A stretch of DNA of 52,864 nucleotides from Bigelowiella natans CCMP2755 (taxonomy: Eukaryota > Cercozoa > Chlorarachniophyceae), in assembly GCA_000320545.1 (NCBI GenBank), contig ADNK01002210.1:1-52864 (forward strand). Reading direction: 5' to 3'. The notes under the pieces were generated by a model. The model was not told the DNA's origin, searched no databases, and saw only the letters and a program-made list of their open reading frames with translations. The position numbers were made by a program, and so were the translations under genes. This document shows positions 39,444 to 52,864 of this stretch, one piece after another; position 1 is the first letter of the stretch; the number at the start of each line of letters is the position of its first letter.

Positions 39444-39447
<4 letters not shown>

Positions 39448-39510
<63 letters not shown>
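39448..39510. repeat. (TA)n followed by (TG)n microsatellite
   Basis: A pure TA tract runs directly into a TG tract. The same kind of TA tract recurs at about 42,718-42,751 and 45,833-45,867. All lie in non-coding or intronic sequence. Confidence 0.9.
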
Positions 39511-39511
<1 letters not shown>

Positions 39512-41405
39512 ATTTGTATTTTCTTCCACTCACAATGTACATGATAGTTAGAGTTTATCATGCTCAACAAGAGGCTACTTTCCACATTGTTCATTCAATT
39601 GAAAGATACGGGAGCAATGAGGAGTCTCCCTAGCAAAATGGCCCTCAAGGTTAGCTAGGCTGTGGGTGATCCTGAGGAGGCACTTACTATTCTAATTGTG
39701 TTACTGATGGTGATAATGTGATAGATGTATGATTTCGAGCTAAATTCACCAGAAATGCAACCATTTTAGGGCCTACTGCACGATAGCTCCAAAGCATCCT
39801 CTTTTACAGCAAGTTTGATGGAGGTAAGAAACTTGATGAATAATAAATTGCCGGTGTCTAACGTATGTTCATTTTACAAACAATTTGTTGTAGGGATGGG
39901 TGAATCTCACCTCATTGCATGCAGGATTTCAAAAAACGCTTCTTTCTGCCCTCGGTGAATAAGTCTAGTAGCGCTGGGATGAAATTTCGTTTGACAGAAA
40001 ACTAGGATTGGAACCATTCAAAGAAATCACGAACAAACAATAATGATTTATCAGCGATCGTTCACATGCATTCGCCATTTTATTTCTTCTTTGAAAATAG
40101 CAACAAAAAGATTGCAATGGCCAGTGAATTTTAGCAACATGTACTAACTTGTGCCCATTTTGAGTGAACAATCGCACATGCACATTTAGATATATTCGCA
40201 TGGCTGTGCCTATTAATGCCTAGCTAGCCTAGATGTGGTGGGCATGGCGATCGACATGATTGCTTCGCATGTCAAGGTACGATGGAGCATGTACAAACTA
40301 TACGCTGCCTTATTTACACTGTGGCAATGAGTATTGCTTGATTACCCCGCACGTGGCGAACAAACCATGCAAGCGCCAAAACACCCGCATTGCTAGATTG
40401 GTGCATTTTGATTACTAGCATGCCCAAACTGGTACAAATCCACGTTTGGTACAATTGCATAAGTGCCTTTATTATTGACAATTACATATACACAGCTATG
40501 TTTATGCTTCTTTGCTTGATTAAACATTTATCATTATTTCCCTCTCAACTCCGGCATCTTTTAATCTCTTTTTTTCTTCTGGCAACAAATCTTCTTCAGA
40601 TAGGAAGGCCGAAACCATCTGGATATTTGCCTACCATGACGCTTCTGCTGACTCTGCCGCAAATCAGTGGACATATTGCTCACCCTGTGGCACACATTAA
40701 TTGCAAAAAAATAAATAATTGTAACTTATGATCAACGCAGCTGATAATAATGTGAAATCATATAATACCTGTACGATGTAAAGTAAACGCAATAACCCAC
40801 GGACATGAGACAACATGTCAGGGTAAACGCGACGTAATAACTGCAACGCAAAGGATTGAAAACATTCAGATTAATAGTGAACCAACTTGCATGAAGACGG
40901 CGTCGGCTCTTCATATTTGACTATACCATGAATAAATGAGATATTACTATGCCATGAATTAATGACTTTGCATGTGTTGGTAATATATCTTCTTACAGTG
41001 CTCTGAAGCCTGCATCTCTTTCTCCCTGCACAATATAGAAAATATTGATGATATTAGAATAATAATAACAGCGAGGAAAAGGCACGTATGCACACAACAC
41101 GACGAGGTCAACTGAATGTGTTTTAAAGTGGTTCTTTTTCCTATAAGAAAAGCCTCGTCATCATCAAATTTTACATAATATAAATCTTGTTTTTTTTAAA
41201 GGACCAGGTGCATGCTAACTCTCCGCTTTCCATCTGAAGTGCACCGCACTTGGTTGCACACAAGATCAACAAATTTGTCTGCAAGATTAAAAGGAAGAAA
41301 AAGAAGAAGAAGAAGAAGAAGAAGAAGAAGAAGAAGAAGCAGAAGAGAAAAGTGGGATAGTGATAATACAGTCAGGTGACCAAAAACCTACTTACTTTAC
41401 TATCT
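39511..41405. other. Gene-poor stretch
   Basis: AT-rich, with fewer microsatellites than the rest of the window. One open stretch on the plus strand (about 40,602-40,702, after acceptor CTTCTTCAG) reads ETIWIFAYHDASADSAANQW and stops; it has no joinable partner. Sequence at 39.5-40.4 kb looks like unique or very old repetitive DNA. A 36-bp AAG run lies at 41.30 kb. Confidence 0.4.
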
Positions 41406-41688
41406 ATGAGAAGTAGTAGAACCTACCATGAAGTCTGTATGCCGCAGGAGAAGCATCTGGGGGGAAACAATGTGTTGCTACCGTCAAGCAATGCTGTTTC
41501 TCGTGAAATGTCTGTAGGGGATCGCAGCCCTGGGAGTCGTTATCATATTATAATCAACATAGGCTCTTCTGAGCAGAGAGAGGAAGAAGAGAAATGATTC
41601 ACGGTAATTTCATTGATGCTTACACGCAACATTGCTATACCCTAATGTTTACTAAATTGCGTTGACCTTCATATTAATGTTCACACCC

Positions 41689-41729
<41 letters not shown>

Positions 41730-41970
41730 ACACATATATACGCATACGCACGCAAGTTTCTCCTCTCTCTACGTTTGGGAGAACGCAAGGGGCCGGCAGT
41801 ATTTGTCGGTATGTATTATGTGTTTAGCACCTCAAGACGCCACTGAGATGATACTTCGTCCTCAACGCGGCTATTGTAATCTACACCGTTCATGCTTTGC
41901 CGCTCGCAATCGTAGATACCGCACAACTCACTTAAACATACTGAAGCTGAGGAAGGGTCGGTACTATTAA
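41406..41970 (+). CDS. Small unrecognised three-exon protein
   Basis: Exons 41406-41513, 41790-41808 and 41828-41970 join in phase. They start at ATG (MRSSRTYHEVCMPQEKHLGG), pass through a 19-nt exon (GPAVFV), and end ATEMILRPQRGYCNLHRSCF plus a basic tail LRKGRYY before TAA. The donors (GTAGGG, GTATGT) and acceptors (GCAAG, GTTTAG) are acceptable. About 90 residues with several Cys and a basic C-terminus; no family recognised. A CA microsatellite occupies the first intron. Phase agreement is the main support; the 19-nt middle intron (41809-41827) is far shorter than the others here, which weakens the model, and the middle exon may instead be continuous or unused. Confidence 0.25.
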
Positions 41971-42238
41971 CGAGAAGCAGATCCTTGTGCTTTCTGATTA
42001 TTTGAACATGGCAAATCAAACCATCACCCAAATCATCAATTACTCTCATCATCATCATCATCATCATCATCATTATTGTCGTCGTGGACGTCATGGTCAA
42101 TCATAATAATATTTCTTTCCCCATGTAATTGTTGACTCTCTCTTTTTCTCTCTCTCTTACCCAACAAGCAAGATGCCCACAAAGAGCCTTATGCATACAG
42201 GATTATATGTATTGTTGTTCGCGAAATATATGCCTTAG

Positions 42239-42709
42239 GTATATATGTTGTTTTGATATCCGAGTATCATCGTCACCAAAGACGAACCAAACCTATGTAA
42301 GTGCAGATCCAACCATTTCTCTCTTCTATTGAAATAGAGAATCAAGGGGTAGAAGGAGGAACACCACAGGATGTGGAAAAAAATATATTAAAAGAAACAA
42401 TCGTAAGCTTTTATCAATCATATTTGCTGGGAAGAATATCAACATGCGTAGTAAAAAATGGATTCGGCATGATATCCCCAACACTTAAAATTTAGCTTCT
42501 ACCTGAACCGCTTTTTACATATGTCGCATTGCCAGAGGGAGGAACGAATTTTTTTCTGAAAGGGAAGAGGCGCCACTATGATCACATTGGAAATTTAAAT
42601 CTTTTCCTGCTCATGTTCATCAGTCAAAATGAAACATTAGTTGACACTTACATGTCGTACATGACACAACACACACACACACACATACACATACACACAT
42701 AGAAATAGA

Positions 42710-42754
<45 letters not shown>

Positions 42755-42838
42755 CTGTGATTGTCGATTGATGTTTTTAGGAACACGATGAGGACACCAC
42801 CTTTTGCTTCTCCTGCAGCCGGAAAATATCTTTAGTTA
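42239..42838 (+). CDS. Possible three-exon chain, unrecognised
   Basis: Exon-like pieces 42239-42296 (very strong donor GTAAGTG), 42338-42402 (donor GTAAGC) and from 42781 (acceptor TTTTTAG). One frame joins all three and stops at TAG near 42838, giving a basic product (VVLISEYHRHQRRTKP...). A different frame of the second and third pieces (TPQDVEKNILKETI, then EHDEDTTFCFSCSRKIS) is also open. The splice sites are convincing; the frame is not. A (TA)n tract fills the last intron. Confidence 0.3.
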
Positions 42839-43006
42839 TGTCGAGAGGGCAGCCAGGAGGCAGCACATACATACTTTTGGTTATATCGCTCCACAAATAC
42901 TGAAATAATTAATCGTCAGTCACAGTAATGATAATTATTTGTTTCGAGAGCGATGATCCACGTGAGTGATTGTTACGTGACTGTTACTGTAACAATTGAA
43001 ATAGTG

Positions 43007-43039
<33 letters not shown>

Positions 43040-43143
43040 TGAGGAGTAGTAGCAGTAGTAGCAGTAGTAGTGATGCTAATGGTGGTAGCACCGTTTCTTC
43101 AATTATCCTTTTCACAACTTTTGATTTCTTTCGACAGCAATCG

Positions 43144-43547
43144 CCAGCTGCGTCACCATGAAATTTGGAGTCTTGGAGCTCGGCGTGGTCAAAGGACGAA
43201 GTGAGAGGTTCAACGTCACCCTCTACCGCGCTATTCAGAAGAGTAGCCTGAGAAAAGGAAAAAATTGTTAGGAAAGTTGAATGAGAAGCTAAATCAATTT
43301 ATTACTAGCCAAAAGACGAGAGCTTTTCTTGTGCACATTATACCGGTCTTCTTTCCGTTTCAGAGATAATTTCAATCTCCCGGTGTTTGTCTTAATTATA
43401 TATAGCAACGATTCTGATGGAAACTATGAGCTTGCCACTTTCAGTGCTGAAATGATGATGACACGATGCTCTGTGATGATCAATGACCGGCATGCGTCAT
43501 TCTTCTCGATGCTCCTGCAAGGACTCAAGTTTACAATGAGTTGCAAT
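43144..43547. other. Coding-like sequence of undecided strand
   Basis: Plus-strand reading: VTMKFGVLELGVVKGRSERF (from 43150) and, after acceptor GTTTCAG, NFNLPVFVLIIYSNDSDGNY (from 43365) up to a donor at about 43547. Minus-strand reading: two exons joining in phase, TEHRVIIISALK and ATLLNSAVEGDVEPL, with acceptors CCTTGCAG and TTTTCTCAG and a donor GTGACG. Both look like protein and no family is recognised. Base composition is less repetitive than around it, which supports true coding sequence on one strand. Confidence 0.35.
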
Positions 43548-43548
43548 G

Positions 43549-43690
43549 TAAAATCCTCCTGCATCCTACATGTGCGACATAGAAGTACTAACCATTCTTA
43601 TGTGTTATGCGAGTAGATCTATGAGTATTTTTTTGAGATATAAAATCCTCCTGCATCCTACACGTGCGACATGGAAGTAGTATCTCCATT
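43549..43690. repeat. Dispersed direct duplication around a possible donor site
   Basis: A segment beginning AAAATCCTCCTGCATCCTAC and continuing to the GTGCGACAT...GAAGTA motif occurs at about 43551-43590 and again at about 43640-43682. It overlaps the 3' edge of the plus-strand open stretch at 43.4-43.6 kb. Confidence 0.75.
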
Positions 43691-43902
43691 CTTTTTAATT
43701 GTCATGCAGTAGATAGATCTCGTACGAGCAGTAGACAAGGAGAACCTTCGTAGATCGATCTACTTGAATCCTCCCTCGTCAGAGAACTCTGCTAGATCTA
43801 TTGGAATCTTCTTCAGAGAACTCACACACTCAATCAACCTCTCCGCCAGCATTAATTTTCGCAACAGAGCTTAGTACTACTAATGGGAATCGCTTGCTGC
43901 AG

Positions 43903-52215
<8,313 letters not shown>

Positions 52216-52317
52216 AGACGGCACAGCATTGCGCAAATTGAAATAGTAAGACATGCATTGGAAACAAGCAAAAGCGTTGCAACAACAAATGCACATCATT
52301 GCAGTGTGAACATTGTC

Positions 52318-52430
52318 AACCAAGTTAACAGATTTTTCTCAGCTTTAAATGTGGTGTGGAATTGGATGTGACACTTCAGTGCAGTGTGTCCATGTGCACA
52401 ATGGGTGTGTATTGCATGGTGACAAATCAC
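52318..52430. repeat. Subtelomeric repeat, copy 1
   Basis: Shares with 52594-52724 the order TTTTTCTCAGC, then GTGGTGTG-AATTGGATGTGACAC, then GTGTG-TC-TG and the final ACAAATCAC. The copies are roughly 75-80% alike with small indels. It ends at the same word that in copy 2 abuts the telomere. Confidence 0.75.
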
Positions 52431-52593
52431 AATGAAGCCAAGCAAATGAATTCCATTGCGCAGCACAGCAGGCGCGCGCTTTTGTTGCATGTCTGATGAA
52501 TCAATTTCATTTTTGCAATTTCACTTTGCAACACTTTTTCCAAATTCATTCTCACACAGTTTTGTCAAACTGATGCACAATTGTGGATCTGCA

Positions 52594-52724
52594 TCAAGTT
52601 GACCAATTTTTCTCAGCACCAAACAATGCAATCAATGTGGTGTGAAATTGGATGTGACACGTCAATGAAGTGTGTTCACGTGCTCAATCATGCTTGAAGT
52701 CGTGCATCATCAGAAACAAATCAC
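52594..52724. repeat. Subtelomeric repeat, copy 2, abutting the telomere
   Basis: Partner of 52318-52430. Its last word (ACAAATCAC) is followed at once by the first telomere unit. A small insertion (CACCAAACAATGCAATCA) follows TTTTTCTCAG relative to copy 1. Confidence 0.75.
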
Positions 52725-52864
52725 TAGGGTTAGGTTTAGGGTTAGGTTTAGGGTTAGGTTTAGGGTTAGGTTTAGGGTTAGGGTTAGGGTTAGGTTTAGG
52801 GTTAGGTTTAGGGTTAGGGTTAGGGTTAGGGTTAGGGTTAGGGTTAGGGTTAGGGTTAGGGTTA
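52725..52864 (+). repeat. Telomere, TTAGGG type with TTAGGT variants
   Basis: 140 bases of six-base units, G-rich strand running 5' to 3' to the right edge, as expected at a right chromosome end. Of the first 14 units, numbers 2, 4, 6, 8, 12 and 14 are TAGGTT instead of TAGGGT; all later units are standard. The register never shifts, so the apparent TTTAGGG plant-type words are hexamers with one G-to-T change, not heptamers. Confidence 0.97.

Larger units (their letters stand above)
52216..52724. other. Subtelomeric spacer
   Basis: Non-coding; it has far fewer microsatellites than the rest of the window and is dotted with TTGCAAC/CATTGC-type short words. It begins directly after the UAP1 stop codon, so UAP1 is the last gene before the telomere and its 3' UTR and polyadenylation site must lie here. 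Confidence 0.7.

Noticed and set aside
39511-40400. Retrotransposon or DNA transposon remnant
   Set aside because: The region looks less repetitive than its surroundings, but no reverse transcriptase, transposase, terminal repeat or target-site duplication could be identified.
52725-52864. Plant-type TTTAGGG telomere mixed with TTAGGG
   Set aside because: Counting shows an unbroken six-base register; the TTTAGGG words come from TTAGGT variant hexamers.

Overview
This is a eukaryotic nuclear, chromosome-end window. Genes are split into many short exons bounded by GT/AG introns, there is no operon structure, and the right-hand 140 bases are a telomere of TTAGGG-type repeats running outward. 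The DNA is crowded with microsatellites ((ATG)n, (TAG)n, (AAG)n, (CAG)n, (AC)n, (CT)n, (TA)n), many of them inside coding exons. Dense introns, short exons and homopolymer-rich proteins fit an intron-rich protist or alga; the lineage cannot be fixed from the sequence alone.

Left to right: (1) 1-2.6 kb, minus strand: a C2-domain coding segment whose first C2 exons are present twice because of a direct duplication of about 545 bp. (2) 2.9 to at least 35.4 kb, minus strand: one giant gene for a VPS13-family bridge-like lipid transfer protein. I could chain more than 40 exons, most with matching reading phase. The exons downstream of 30.4 kb alone encode roughly 5,700 residues. Recognisable parts are RBG-type repeats, the VAB/SHR-binding region and a C-terminal PH-like domain, separated by long low-complexity inserts. 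The start codon was not found. (3) 36.5-38.0 kb, plus strand: an unrecognised multi-exon gene. (4) 38-43.6 kb: mostly non-coding and repeat-rich, with small phase-compatible exon chains at 41.4-42.0 and 42.2-42.8 kb and exons of uncertain strand at 43.1-43.6 kb. (5) 43.9-52.2 kb, plus strand: UDP-N-acetylglucosamine pyrophosphorylase (UAP1), 23 exons giving 546 codons plus stop with every junction in phase. (6) Inside the last intron of UAP1, on the same strand: a five-exon TXNDC17/TRP14-like thioredoxin-fold gene whose active site reads WCPDT instead of WCPDC. (7) 52.2-52.7 kb: a subtelomeric direct repeat. (8) 52,725-52,864: telomere, with TTAGGT variant units in strict alternation on the inner side.

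There is no sign that the genes form a pathway. UAP1 makes UDP-GlcNAc for glycosylation, GPI anchors or chitin. The VPS13-like protein would move phospholipid between membranes. The TXNDC17-like protein would belong to cytosolic or secretory thiol chemistry. The most unusual points are the same-strand nested gene whose exon phases would also permit fusion to UAP1, its altered active site, an exon/intron boundary triplicated by a microsatellite, and the size and low-complexity content of the VPS13-like gene.
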